A stretch of 64,000 nucleotides of DNA from Comamonas testosteroni (GTDB taxonomy: Bacteria; Pseudomonadota; Gammaproteobacteria; Burkholderiales; Burkholderiaceae_C): assembly GCF_014076415.1 (NCBI RefSeq), contig NZ_CP043568.1:5270001-5334000 (forward strand). The letters run 5' to 3'. Below, piece by piece: positions 1 to 8,281 of this stretch. Position numbers and translations under genes: made by a program. Positions within the stretch are counted from its first letter, which is position 1; every line of letters starts with the position of its first letter. The notes beneath the pieces were generated by a model. The model saw only the letters and a list, made by a program, of their open reading frames with translations. It did not search any database and was not told the DNA's origin.

Positions 1-423
1 CAGATTCCCTGTTAAAACTCTATTAGCTTCCTCAGGCCAGGGAGAATAAATATTCCCAGTTCTAAGACCTGCTTCCACATGGCCAATATCTATTCTTTTA
101 TAAAATGCGGCTAATGATGCTGAGAATGCTGTCGTCGTATCTCCATGAACCAAAACCAGATCGGGACGCCATTCTTCAAAAACCTTACTCATTCCGAGAA
201 GGATTTTGCTTGTTATCATTTCCAGCGTTTGATTAGGTTGCATGATGTTCAAATCATAGTCAGGTTTAATATTGAACAGAGATAGCACCTGATCCAACAT
301 CTGACGATGTTGACCCGTAACACAGGTTTTAATTTGAAAAGAACTACTCTTTTCAAGAACTTTTATTAAGGGTGCCATTTTTATGGCTTCGGGACGCGTA
401 CCAAATACAGTCAATATTTTCAT
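1..423 (-). CDS. wecB: UDP-N-acetylglucosamine 2-epimerase (non-hydrolysing), N-terminal part
   Basis: The gene runs off the left edge; the first 141 codons are visible, read from an ATG at 423. WecB/MnaA enzymes interconvert UDP-GlcNAc and UDP-ManNAc in the cytoplasm to supply ManNAc-type sugars for O-antigen or enterobacterial-common-antigen-like polymers. The N-terminus has the family motif GTRPEAIK (residues 8-15), HGDTTT (D95), and HVEAGLRTG with E117 followed by PWPEEANR, all expected in the active-site region. It is the third gene in a minus-strand AT-rich run after a flippase and an unassigned gene, so it belongs to a surface-polysaccharide cluster extending left of the window. Family assignment is secure; the physiological sugar is inferred. 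Confidence 0.93.
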   Translation of the reverse strand, partial: MKILTVFGTRPEAIKMAPLIKVLEKSSSFQIKTCVTGQHRQMLDQVLSLFNIKPDYDLNIMQPNQTLEMITSKILLGMSKVFEEWRPDLVLVHGDTTTAFSASLAAFYKRIDIGHVEAGLRTGNIYSPWPEEANRVLTGNL

Positions 424-455
424 ATAGTTAAACAATTAATTAAAGATATAAGACA

Positions 456-1229
456 TCATCGGCTCAATAATATTCCGATTTTTTTCTGAAATAAAATTCT
501 CATTTTATTTTTTACACCAAGATCACAGAACCATATTATTCCATCTTTCTTAGCATCTACGGATATACATCTTTCGACAATAGCGGTGACCAGCTTTCTA
601 TTCATTTTATCGCGATCTTTAAATCTGCTGGATATTTGAGATGCGTGTAAGCCAGCAAACCCCCTGTAAACTGAAAACTCAGTATCCACATCAAACCCAT
701 TATCAACGCAATTTTTGATGATATTTATTTTTGAGTAAATGTTCTTCAAATTAATAAATGCCGAACTATTCAGATAAAATAAGTATGTAGGAACATACTC
801 ATCCATTAGTCCCGAAGAAAAAGAGAATTCACTCTTTCCATAAGGACCAACCAATATTGATCCACCCATAGAAAAATTCAGAGATTTATTTATTTTTTCT
901 GAAAACAACTTCATCAAATGAGAACTTCTATGCTTGTTTGAAATAGTATCATTAATAAAAATACATCCCTCAACTGAAGAATCTATTTTCTCAAATCCTG
1001 CCGAATAACCGCCAAAATCGAAGTATGTGTCGTCGAAGAATTCAAACTCAAAATCAGTTCTATTCTTTTCATTCATCTTCATAATATCTTCAGCCTTGCA
1101 ATTCCCAGATGATGAAATCATCACTATCGTTGCAGTTTCGGAGGTGAGATTGCCATTTACAAGTAGTAACGCCTGATATAGGAATGCCAATCTCTTCTTA
1201 TCATGAGCTACTGCAACTATTTTAATCAT
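456..1229 (-). CDS. Unassigned protein of the O-antigen cluster, weakly glycosyltransferase-like
   Basis: This 257-residue protein lies between wecB (32 bp downstream) and the flippase gene (1 bp upstream), so it is almost certainly co-transcribed with them. I do not recognise the family. It begins MIKIVAVAHDKKR and has no signal peptide or clear membrane segment. A central block, FDFGGYSAGF (about residues 70-79) followed about 15 residues later by FINDT, resembles the DFG-x-W/Y ... NDS pattern of rhamnan-synthesis (RgpF-like) glycosyltransferases, which is the only functional hint. Base composition is strongly AT-rich with many AAA, ATA and TTT codons, unlike the core genes after 3.2 kb, and suggests horizontal origin. 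A sugar-transfer or sugar-modifying role in the O-unit is inference only. Confidence 0.75.
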   Translation of the reverse strand: MIKIVAVAHDKKRLAFLYQALLLVNGNLTSETATIVMISSSGNCKAEDIMKMNEKNRTDFEFEFFDDTYFDFGGYSAGFEKIDSSVEGCIFINDTISNKHRSSHLMKLFSEKINKSLNFSMGGSILVGPYGKSEFSFSSGLMDEYVPTYLFYLNSSAFINLKNIYSKINIIKNCVDNGFDVDTEFSVYRGFAGLHASQISSRFKDRDKMNRKLVTAIVERCISVDAKKDGIIWFCDLGVKNKMRILFQKKIGILLSR

Positions 1230-1230
1230 A

Positions 1231-2511
1231 TTAAATCTCTATATATGGGCGCCGCTTTTTTTCTAGAATATAGAGTGCTACGAAATCAAAAAAACACCTT
1301 ACGCTCCATGAAACAGCAGCACCTATTACCCCAAAATTCTTTAATAGAAAATATAAAAATGGAAAATAGAATACAAACTCAGCCAAATGCAAAAGTGCAG
1401 TACTTCTTGCATCACCTGATGCCTGGATAGATGCATAAGGAACCATGGCAGCACTATTAAAAAAAACACCAATAACCAAAATACAAAAGACGACCCAAGA
1501 ATTTTCAGAGAAGTCTCGCCCCAGCCATACATAAAATCCAAATTTTGATCCTAAAACAAGAAACAAACAAACAGGTAGCATCAAAATAATCAGAAATTTA
1601 AATGATTTTTTATATATTTCTACCGCAGTCTTGGGATCACTGACAAAAGCAGCTGCCAACCTTGGGAAGAGTGCTGTAGTCAACGCAGTCGGCAATAATA
1701 AAACTCTGCTTATAATCTCATAAGGGATTGTATAATATGCAACCAGCCCAGCCCCTAAAACAGATGAGATCACAAACCTATCTGCAGTCACCATTAATGG
1801 ACTCACGATATTTGAAACGGTCATCCAGGCCCCAAATGACATCAAACTTTTCAGGCTGTTTTTATTAAGCTCTCCTTTTATCCATTTCGAGGACATTTTT
1901 TTATTCACAACCCACAAATGGGCGAACATCGAAAAAATTCTGGCTACGATTAAAAGAACCACCATCGCAGCCAATGATTTCCCAAAAAAAATTACACTCA
2001 ACGCGGGAAGGCCAAAGTTCGCCATTCCTAGAGCAATTCTTAAGATATTGACAATCCTGAAGTCTTCATAGGCCTCAACAACCCCCCTAAGACCTGTGGT
2101 TAAGGTTGCGATAGGAATGCCAATAGCTGCAATCATTAAAGAGCAGAAAGCATCACTCTGTAAATCTGGACTTAGCTTCAGCCAATGAAATGCCAAAGGA
2201 TCTGATATAAGAAGAAGAATTCCTCCGCCAAAAACCCCTGTAAAAAGAGTGAAGAACAATCCAGTTTTAGTCAGTCGATGTAATTCTTTTTTTTCATTAG
2301 AGGGCAATATTTCAGCAATTTTCTGAGTTAGAGCCCTTCCCAACCCAAAATCAAAAAGACTAAAGTATCCAATCAATGCCCATACCAGAGTCAAGACTCC
2401 AACGCGCTCGACTCCTACAACCCTCATTAGGTAGGGTATTGTTACAGCAGCAAGAAGAAGAGGCAAGCCTGTCCCAATGAGATTCCATAACGTATTCCGC
2501 TTTAATGACAT
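1231..2511 (-). CDS. wzx: Wzx-type polysaccharide flippase (MATE/MOP superfamily)
   Basis: The 426-residue protein is predicted to translocate undecaprenyl-pyrophosphate-linked O-units across the inner membrane. It starts MSLKRNTLWNLIGTGLPLLL, the usual beginning of this family, and hydrophobic segments occur throughout, compatible with the 12-14 helices of Wzx/RfbX proteins. The segment FDFGLGRALTQKIAE after the second helix is typical of polysaccharide biosynthesis transporters. The length fits full-length members. It is the first gene of the visible AT-rich minus-strand cluster and nearly abuts the next gene. Substrate cannot be read from sequence because Wzx proteins diverge quickly; the exact subgroup (O-antigen versus exopolysaccharide) is therefore uncertain. 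Confidence 0.87.
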   Translation of the reverse strand: MSLKRNTLWNLIGTGLPLLLAAVTIPYLMRVVGVERVGVLTLVWALIGYFSLFDFGLGRALTQKIAEILPSNEKKELHRLTKTGLFFTLFTGVFGGGILLLISDPLAFHWLKLSPDLQSDAFCSLMIAAIGIPIATLTTGLRGVVEAYEDFRIVNILRIALGMANFGLPALSVIFFGKSLAAMVVLLIVARIFSMFAHLWVVNKKMSSKWIKGELNKNSLKSLMSFGAWMTVSNIVSPLMVTADRFVISSVLGAGLVAYYTIPYEIISRVLLLPTALTTALFPRLAAAFVSDPKTAVEIYKKSFKFLIILMLPVCLFLVLGSKFGFYVWLGRDFSENSWVVFCILVIGVFFNSAAMVPYASIQASGDARSTALLHLAEFVFYFPFLYFLLKNFGVIGAAVSWSVRCFFDFVALYILEKKRRPYIEI

Positions 2512-3214
2512 GCAATCTAACCGTTTCCTTACCTAGTCTATTAATTAGATGCATATTGCATCCCTCGGGACATTTCGCTTCATATCCTGATGGATACTTG
2601 GTTTTAATAAAGCGATGTCTAGCTACTTGCAGTGAAAATAAGCTAATGGCTTCAAACGGATGGGCCCACATGCAGAACCCATAGGCCAGCAGAGAGTTCA
2701 CAGCCTTTATCGATCAATAATTTTGAAATCTTTATATTCCCAATCTGGAAACTGAAAACTATCCGCTTGGATTTGATATGAATCAGAGCCCAGATGCGAA
2801 GAATATCCCCAATCAGGTAACTAATCATTATCTGCATCGTGCCACCTGCGATAGCTAATTCGCATGCATATATGTGGATTTTTATGGATTTGCAGGGCTA
2901 TGTGATTCAGCGAGAAGGCTGGGCCGCCTGAGCTATTGCGACACCGATACATCCTCAACATCTTCTGCGTATGCTGTAAAAAATAATCTTGCATGCAATT
3001 TCACTCCTCCACAGATAGACGATCTACCTCTTCGAGTCATGGTGCATGGCCTGGCTTGTGCGCATACTCGGGAAAATTAGTGTGCCTATCATATGCAGAT
3101 ATGCACCATAATTCCCGGTTGACTGCATTAACTGCCGTGTACAAGCAGAAAATCACGAGCCAGGAACCGATGAGTAGCAAGTAGCAGCCTATGCAATCAT
3201 CAGGATTGCTGCCA
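2512..3214. other. AT-rich intergenic stretch without a recognisable gene
   Basis: This ~700 bp interval separates the O-antigen cluster from glyS. Short open frames exist on both strands (for example 61 codons ending at 2652 on the minus strand and 68 codons from 2874 on the plus strand), but none has a convincing ribosome-binding site, codon pattern or family motif. Composition shifts from AT-rich near the flippase to mixed near glyS, so the horizontal/core boundary lies here. It probably contains the promoter of the flippase-led operon. I found no JUMPstart/ops motif and no clear insertion-sequence end. Confidence 0.5.
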
Positions 3215-5329
3215 TTAAACAGCTAGCTTCGCCAAATCCGCCACCCGGTTCATGGCCTCATGCAGCACCGCCAGCAAGCCCAGTCGATTGGCCCTGAGCG
3301 CAGGATCTTCGGCATTGACCATGACCTGCTCGAAGAACGCATCGACCGAGACACGCAATGCTGCCAGGGTTTGCAGACTGGCGGTGTAATCACCTGCTGC
3401 AAACTGTTGCTGGGCTTTGGGCGCCACCTGCTGCAGCACGGCATACAGATCTTTTTCAGCTTGCTCCGCCAGCAGCGCCTGGTTCACCTGGGGCTGAACG
3501 TCGGTTTCCGCCTTCTTCAGGATATTGCCCACACGCTTGTTGGCTGCGGCCAGGGCCGGAGCTTCGGGCAGCGCCGCAAAGGCACGCACGGCCTCCAGGC
3601 GTTTTTGCACGTCGGACAGGCGCTGGGGCTGCAGGGCCAGCACGGCCTCCACTTCCTGGGCGCTGTAACCTTGTTCGCGGAACATATTGGCCAGGCGGTC
3701 GTAGATGAATTCGACCAGTTGGGGCGTGGCGTCCTGGATCTTGTCACCAAAGGCAGGCAAGATGCTGACCAGCAGGGTTTCCAGATCCAGCTCCAGATCC
3801 TTTTCGACCAGCATGCGGATCACGCCCAGTGCATGACGACGCAGGGCGAAGGGGTCGCGGTCGCCGGTGGGAAGGTTGCCGATACCGAACATGCCGACCA
3901 GGGTTTCGAGCTTGTCGGCCAGGGCCACGATGACGCCGACATCGCCGCGCGGCAGTTCGTCGCCGGCGAAGCGGGGCTTGTAGTGGTCTTCGATGGCATC
4001 GGCCACGGCCAGATCCAGGCCGTCGTTCTGGGCGTAGTAGCGGCCCATGATGCCTTGCAGTTCGGGGAACTCGCCCACCATGTCGGTGACCAGATCGGTC
4101 TTGGCCAGCATGGCAGCCTGGTCGGCCAGACGGCCCAGCTCGGAGTTGCCCAGTTGCTGGGCAATGCTCTTGGCGATGGCGCGTACGCGGGCGATGCGCT
4201 CACCCTGCGTGCCCAGCTTGTTGTGATAGACGACCTTGTCCAGCTGCTCGACGCGGCTGGCCAGGGTCTTTTTGCGGTCCTGGTCGAAGAAGAACTTGGC
4301 GTCCGCCAGACGGGGACGCACCACACGCTCGTTGCCGCCGACCACGGCCGAAGCGTCCTGGGGCTGGATGTTGCTGACGATCAGGAACTGATGGGTCAGC
4401 TTGCCATTGGCATCCAACAGCGGGAAGTACTTCTGATTGGCCTTCATGGTCAGAATCAGGCATTCCTGGGGCACGGCCAGGAATTCCTTTTCGAATTCGC
4501 AGACCAGCACATTGGGACGCTCGACCAGGGCTGTCACCTCGTCCAGCAGGGCTGGGTCGTCGATGGGGCGCACGTCGCCGCCAATGCGTTCGGCAGCCGC
4601 CTGCAGCTGGCGGGCGATATCGGCCCGGCGCTCGGTGAAGCTGGCGATCACGGCGCCCTCTTCGCGCAGTTGCTCGGCATAGCTGTCGGCGTTCTGGATG
4701 ACCACGGGGTCCACAGCAGCTTCAAAGCGGTGACCATGCGTGGCAGCGCCGGCGGTCAGGCCCAGGGCCTTCACGCCGATCAGCACCTGGGTGCCATGCA
4801 TCACGACCAGGCCATGGGCCGGGCGCACAAAGTGCACGCTGGTCCAGCCGTCCTGCAACTGGTAGCGCATGACCTTGGGGATGGGCAGCTTGGCCAGCGC
4901 TTCGTCCAGCGCCTTTTGCACGCCATCGGTCAGCAGCACGCCCTTGGCCGTGGATTCGTAGAACAGGGCTTCGGCCTTGCCCTCGCCCTGGCGCTTCAGG
5001 GAGGCCACGGCGGATTCGTCGGCCCCCAGGGCCGCCAGCTTTTTCAGCAGTGCAGCCGTGGGCTTGCCCTCGGCATCCAGCGCCACGGAGACAGGCATCA
5101 GCTTTTGCGAGACAGCCTTGTCTTCGGCCTGGGGCAGCACTTCGGTGATGTGCGCGGCCAGACGGCGGGGAGAGGCGTATGCGGTCAGGCGCGACTCGGT
5201 CGATGCCAGCAGTCCCTGGGCCTTGAGCTGCTCGAAGATGACAGCGGCAAAAGCGTCGCCGAGCTTTTGCAGCGCCTTGGGCGGCAGCTCTTCGACAAAC
5301 AGTTCAACCAGTAGATTCGATGCGTTCAT
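3215..5329 (-). CDS. glyS: Glycine-tRNA ligase beta subunit
   Basis: This 704-residue protein is the beta chain of the alpha2-beta2 bacterial glycyl-tRNA synthetase, which charges tRNA-Gly in the cytoplasm; the beta chain binds the tRNA. The ATG at 5329 (MNASNLLVELFVEELPPKAL) was preferred over an upstream in-frame start at 5353 because the conserved beta-subunit N-terminus LLVELFVEELPPKAL begins there. Length matches the family (about 690-720 residues). The HD-like and C-terminal DALR/anticodon-binding parts are present, ending in HEAMNRVADLAKLAV. The gene follows glyQ by 87 bp in the same direction, the normal operon arrangement. A 684-codon open frame on the opposite strand is a codon-bias shadow. 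Confidence 0.97.
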   Translation of the reverse strand: MNASNLLVELFVEELPPKALQKLGDAFAAVIFEQLKAQGLLASTESRLTAYASPRRLAAHITEVLPQAEDKAVSQKLMPVSVALDAEGKPTAALLKKLAALGADESAVASLKRQGEGKAEALFYESTAKGVLLTDGVQKALDEALAKLPIPKVMRYQLQDGWTSVHFVRPAHGLVVMHGTQVLIGVKALGLTAGAATHGHRFEAAVDPVVIQNADSYAEQLREEGAVIASFTERRADIARQLQAAAERIGGDVRPIDDPALLDEVTALVERPNVLVCEFEKEFLAVPQECLILTMKANQKYFPLLDANGKLTHQFLIVSNIQPQDASAVVGGNERVVRPRLADAKFFFDQDRKKTLASRVEQLDKVVYHNKLGTQGERIARVRAIAKSIAQQLGNSELGRLADQAAMLAKTDLVTDMVGEFPELQGIMGRYYAQNDGLDLAVADAIEDHYKPRFAGDELPRGDVGVIVALADKLETLVGMFGIGNLPTGDRDPFALRRHALGVIRMLVEKDLELDLETLLVSILPAFGDKIQDATPQLVEFIYDRLANMFREQGYSAQEVEAVLALQPQRLSDVQKRLEAVRAFAALPEAPALAAANKRVGNILKKAETDVQPQVNQALLAEQAEKDLYAVLQQVAPKAQQQFAAGDYTASLQTLAALRVSVDAFFEQVMVNAEDPALRANRLGLLAVLHEAMNRVADLAKLAV

Positions 5330-5416
5330 GATGATTTTGATAGCAACCAGCACTTTCTAGATCAAGGCTGGCCGCTGAAATTTTGGGATATGGGTCGAAA
5401 TGAAGCCTGAAGCCGC

Positions 5417-6355
5417 TTAAGCAGCCTTCTTCGCTGCCTGCTCTGCGGCCTTGGCCAGTTCGGCCAGCACCTCGTCGGCGTGGGCCTTGGGGGCCATGGG
5501 GAAGCCCAGGCGCGCGCGGCTGTCCAGATAGCTCTTGCCCACGGCGCGCGCCAGGTTGCGGATGCGGCCGATATAGGCAGCGCGCTCGGTCACCGAGATG
5601 GCGCCGCGGGCGTCCAGCAGGTTGAAGGTATGGGCGGCCTTGAGCACCTGCTCGTAGGCGGGCAGCGCCAGCTGGGCGTCGATCAGCTGATTGGCCGAGC
5701 CTTCATGGGCCGCAAAGGCACTGAACAGGAACTCGGCATTCGAATGCTCGAAGTTGTAGGTGGACTGCTCCACCTCGTTCTGGTGGAACACGTCGCCATA
5801 GGACAGGCCGTCGGTATAGACCAGGTCGTACACCGATTCCTTGCCCTGCAGATACATGGCCAGGCGTTCCAGGCCGTAGGTGATCTCGCCCGTGGCGGGC
5901 TTGCAGTCGATGCCGGCGACCTGCTGGAAATAGGTGAACTGGGTCACTTCCATGCCGTTGAGCCAGACTTCCCAGCCCAGGCCCCAGGCGCCCAGCGTGG
6001 GGTTTTCCCAGTCGTCCTCGACAAAGCGGATGTCGTTCTTCTTCAGATCGAAGCCCAGGGCTTCGAGCGAGCCCAGGTAGAGCTCCAGAATATTGTCGGG
6101 TGCGGGCTTGAGCACCACCTGGAACTGGTAGTAGTGCTGCAGGCGGTTGGGGTTCTCGCCATAGCGGCCGTCCTTGGGGCGGCGGCTGGGCTGCACATAG
6201 GCAGCCTTCCATGGCTCCGGGCCGATGGCGCGCAGAAAGGTCGCGGTGTGCGAGGTACCGGCGCCGACTTCCATGTCATAGGGCTGGAGCAATGCGCAGC
6301 CCTGTTCGGCCCAGTAGGACTGCAGTTTCAGAATGATTTGTTGGAAGGTCAGCAT
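5417..6355 (-). CDS. glyQ: Glycine-tRNA ligase alpha subunit
   Basis: The catalytic alpha chain of tetrameric glycyl-tRNA synthetase activates glycine with ATP. The start was set at the ATG at 6355 ([20 protein letters not shown]), giving 312 residues close to the usual ~300; the ORF also opens nine codons upstream. The class II signature region is recognisable: [15 protein letters not shown], then [20 protein letters not shown] and [17 protein letters not shown], all hallmarks of GlyQ. The C-terminal tail is alanine/lysine-rich (AEQAAKKAA). It is upstream of glyS in the same transcript. In related betaproteobacteria glyQS usually lies between lnt and gmhB; here those genes are about 18 kb away. 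Confidence 0.97.
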   Translation of the reverse strand: MLTFQQIILKLQSYWAEQGCALLQPYDMEVGAGTSHTATFLRAIGPEPWKAAYVQPSRRPKDGRYGENPNRLQHYYQFQVVLKPAPDNILELYLGSLEALGFDLKKNDIRFVEDDWENPTLGAWGLGWEVWLNGMEVTQFTYFQQVAGIDCKPATGEITYGLERLAMYLQGKESVYDLVYTDGLSYGDVFHQNEVEQSTYNFEHSNAEFLFSAFAAHEGSANQLIDAQLALPAYEQVLKAAHTFNLLDARGAISVTERAAYIGRIRNLARAVGKSYLDSRARLGFPMAPKAHADEVLAELAKAAEQAAKKAA

Positions 6356-6745
6356 GACTTGTATACGTTCGCGCGTCAGCAATCACTGGCGATTGCGGGC
6401 GGCATCTTCATTAAGAGGTGTTCTGGGCGGTATCGACCGCATAAGCGGTAGATTCTAAGTCTGTGCCACTGTTCACGGGCGTAGTCTGTCTGCGCGGCCC
6501 CACAGCGGGCATTTTCAAGAAGCGGCCCGGGCCGGTGATTTCAAAATGTGAAAAGCAAAACGCTAGCGCTTACCGCCGATGAATAGACAGATGCAGCATC
6601 AATTGCCCCTGAAACTATTGGATATCGGGCGTAGTACGCTCACTTTTTAACAATTTCCGCGCAACTGCCATGCATCCCGGAACCGGCTGCCGCGGTTTGC
6701 CTCCTAGAATGATTCCTTTCCCGTCATCCTCTTTCGGAGCTCGTC
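6356..6745. other. Divergent intergenic region glyQ / SPFH gene
   Basis: This 390 bp gap must hold the promoters of glyQS (leftward) and the SPFH-led genes (rightward). A purine-rich stretch with GGAG about 6 bases before 6746 can serve as ribosome-binding site for the rightward gene. I saw no T-box, riboswitch-like structure, tRNA or convincing small ORF. Confidence 0.4.
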
Positions 6746-7855
6746 ATGGATTTCATGAAAATCATCACCAAGCAACTGATCGAAATCATCGAATGGACCG
6801 ATGATTCGCGCGACACGCTGTCGTATCGCTGGCCCGATGAAGACAAGGAAATCAAGAACGGCGCCCAGCTCATCGTGCGTGAATCGCAGCAGGTGCAGTT
6901 CGTCTCCGAAGGCCAGTTCGCAGACCTGTTCAACCCGGGCCGCCATCTGCTGACCACGCAGAACATCCCGGTCCTGTCCACCCTTCGCGGCTGGAAGTAC
7001 GGCTTCAACTCGCCCTTCAAGTGCGATGTCTACTACATCAACACGCGCTTGTTCACGGGCAACAAATGGGGTACCTCCAACCCCATCATGATGCGCGACA
7101 AGGACTTTGGCGTGATCCGTCTGCGCGCCTTCGGTACCTATGACTTCCGCATCACCAACGCCGCCCTGTTCCTCAAGGAAGTGGCGGGCACGGACCAGAA
7201 CTTCCGCATCGACGAGTTTGCCGACACCATGCGCTCGCGCATCGTCAGCATCTTCTCCGAAGCCCTGGCCAAGGCCCAGGTGCCGGCACTCGATGTGGCC
7301 CAGCGCTACAGCGAGCTGGGCGACGCGCTGCTTCAGCTCATCAACCCGGCCGTCAGCGAGAAATACGGCCTGGAAATCACCAGCTTCCTGCTGGAGAACG
7401 TTTCCGTACCGCCCGAGGTGGAGCAGGCCATCGACAAGCGCTCCAGCATGGGCGCCATCGGCAACCTCAACGACTATGTGAAGTACCAGATGGGCCAGGC
7501 CATGGCCAATGGCGGCGAAGGCGCTGCGGCAGCCACCATTCCGGCCACCATGGCCATGGGCTTCGGCATGGCCCAGGAAATGATGAAGGGCATGCAGGGC
7601 GGTGGCGCTGCAGGCGCCCCGGCCGCCGCTGTGGCAGACCCCTTCTCGCCGGCCGCGGCGCAAGCCGCACAGACACCTGCCGCCCCGGCTGCCGCTGGTC
7701 TGCAGGTGCTGACTCCCGCCCAGGCGGCCCAGGTGCTGGGCGTGGCCGAGGCCGACGTACTGGCCGAAATCCAGGCCGGCAACCTCAAGGCCCGCCAGAT
7801 CGGCAGCCAGTGGCGCATCGCCCAGGCTGCGCTGGACGAGTTCCTGCGCGGCTGA
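6746..7855 (+). CDS. SPFH-domain protein with C-terminal excisionase-type HTH (YdjI-like)
   Basis: This 369-residue protein begins MDFMKIITKQLIEIIEWTDD. Residues ~20-250 look like the SPFH/virion-core-like family represented by Bacillus subtilis YdjI (VRESQQVQFVSEGQFADLF, then NIPVLSTLRGWKYG and RAFGTYDFRI). A Gly/Ala-rich, membrane-seeking linker follows (~250-315), and the last ~50 residues (LTPAQAAQVLGVAEADVLAE ... RQIGSQWRI ... ALDEFLRG) match the excisionase/MerR-like HTH_17 pattern. YdjI relatives often end in a zinc ribbon instead. In B. subtilis YdjI works with YdjG and a PspA homologue in membrane stress; here a YdjG-like gene lies 430 bp downstream. There is no transmembrane helix. 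The membrane-platform role is inferred; the HTH here may bind a peptide or partner rather than DNA. Confidence 0.85.
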   Translation: MDFMKIITKQLIEIIEWTDDSRDTLSYRWPDEDKEIKNGAQLIVRESQQVQFVSEGQFADLFNPGRHLLTTQNIPVLSTLRGWKYGFNSPFKCDVYYINTRLFTGNKWGTSNPIMMRDKDFGVIRLRAFGTYDFRITNAALFLKEVAGTDQNFRIDEFADTMRSRIVSIFSEALAKAQVPALDVAQRYSELGDALLQLINPAVSEKYGLEITSFLLENVSVPPEVEQAIDKRSSMGAIGNLNDYVKYQMGQAMANGGEGAAAATIPATMAMGFGMAQEMMKGMQGGGAAGAPAAAVADPFSPAAAQAAQTPAAPAAAGLQVLTPAQAAQVLGVAEADVLAEIQAGNLKARQIGSQWRIAQAALDEFLRG

Positions 7856-7884
7856 TTCGCAATCCATGGCATCGGGTGCACGTC

Positions 7885-8268
7885 ATGAATGAACACAAAC
7901 CGGTTTTCATCAGCACCACTCCGGTACTGGCATCGCTGGACATGGCGCGCACCGTGGCTTTCTATGCCCGCGTCCTGGGCGCCAGAACCGTCCACGCCCA
8001 GCCCGGCGAGTACGCCATCGTCTCTCTGGGTGGACTGGAGCTGCATTTCTGGGCCTGCCAGGACCCGGAGATTCCCAGGCAGACCAGCTGCCGCATCCAG
8101 GTGGCTGGCATTGCCGCCCTGCATGCGCAGTGCCTGGCCGAGAATGCGGTTCACCCCAATGGCGGTCTGCGCCAGCAGCCCTGGGGCACCCTGGAATTCA
8201 GTCTTCTCGACGAGGATGGCAACTGCGTGACCTTCTACGAAACCCATCCCGCCGCTGCTGCCGCCTGA
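7885..8268 (+). CDS. VOC-family (glyoxalase/bleomycin-resistance-like) protein
   Basis: A 127-residue single-domain protein of the vicinal-oxygen-chelate fold. I chose the ATG at 7885 (MNEHKPVFISTTPVLASLDM) because the classic VOC beginning, TPVLASLDMARTVAFYARVLGA, follows it; the frame is open further upstream into the end of the SPFH gene. The second half contains GTLEFSLLDEDGNCVTFYET, the usual second beta-alpha-beta-beta-beta unit with its terminal glutamate. Candidate metal ligands are the H in ELHFWAC and E in FYET. The sequence resembles bleomycin-binding proteins (GGLELHFW), but the substrate cannot be deduced. It is 29 bp after the SPFH gene and 13 bp before the zinc-ribbon gene, so the three are likely one operon. 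Confidence 0.85.
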   Translation: MNEHKPVFISTTPVLASLDMARTVAFYARVLGARTVHAQPGEYAIVSLGGLELHFWACQDPEIPRQTSCRIQVAGIAALHAQCLAENAVHPNGGLRQQPWGTLEFSLLDEDGNCVTFYETHPAAAAA

Positions 8269-8281
8269 ACCCTTTTTTGCC

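Noticed and set aside
2360..2837. Two overlapping minus-strand frames (61 and 113 codons) as a possible gene remnant upstream of the flippase
   Set aside because: No ribosome-binding site, no family resemblance; the longer one runs into the flippase gene in another frame.
3260..5314. 684-codon open frame opposite glyS
   Set aside because: It is an antisense shadow created by GC-rich codon bias; the translated sequence is low-complexity (Gly/His/Gln/Val-rich) with no motif, while the opposite strand is a complete glyS.
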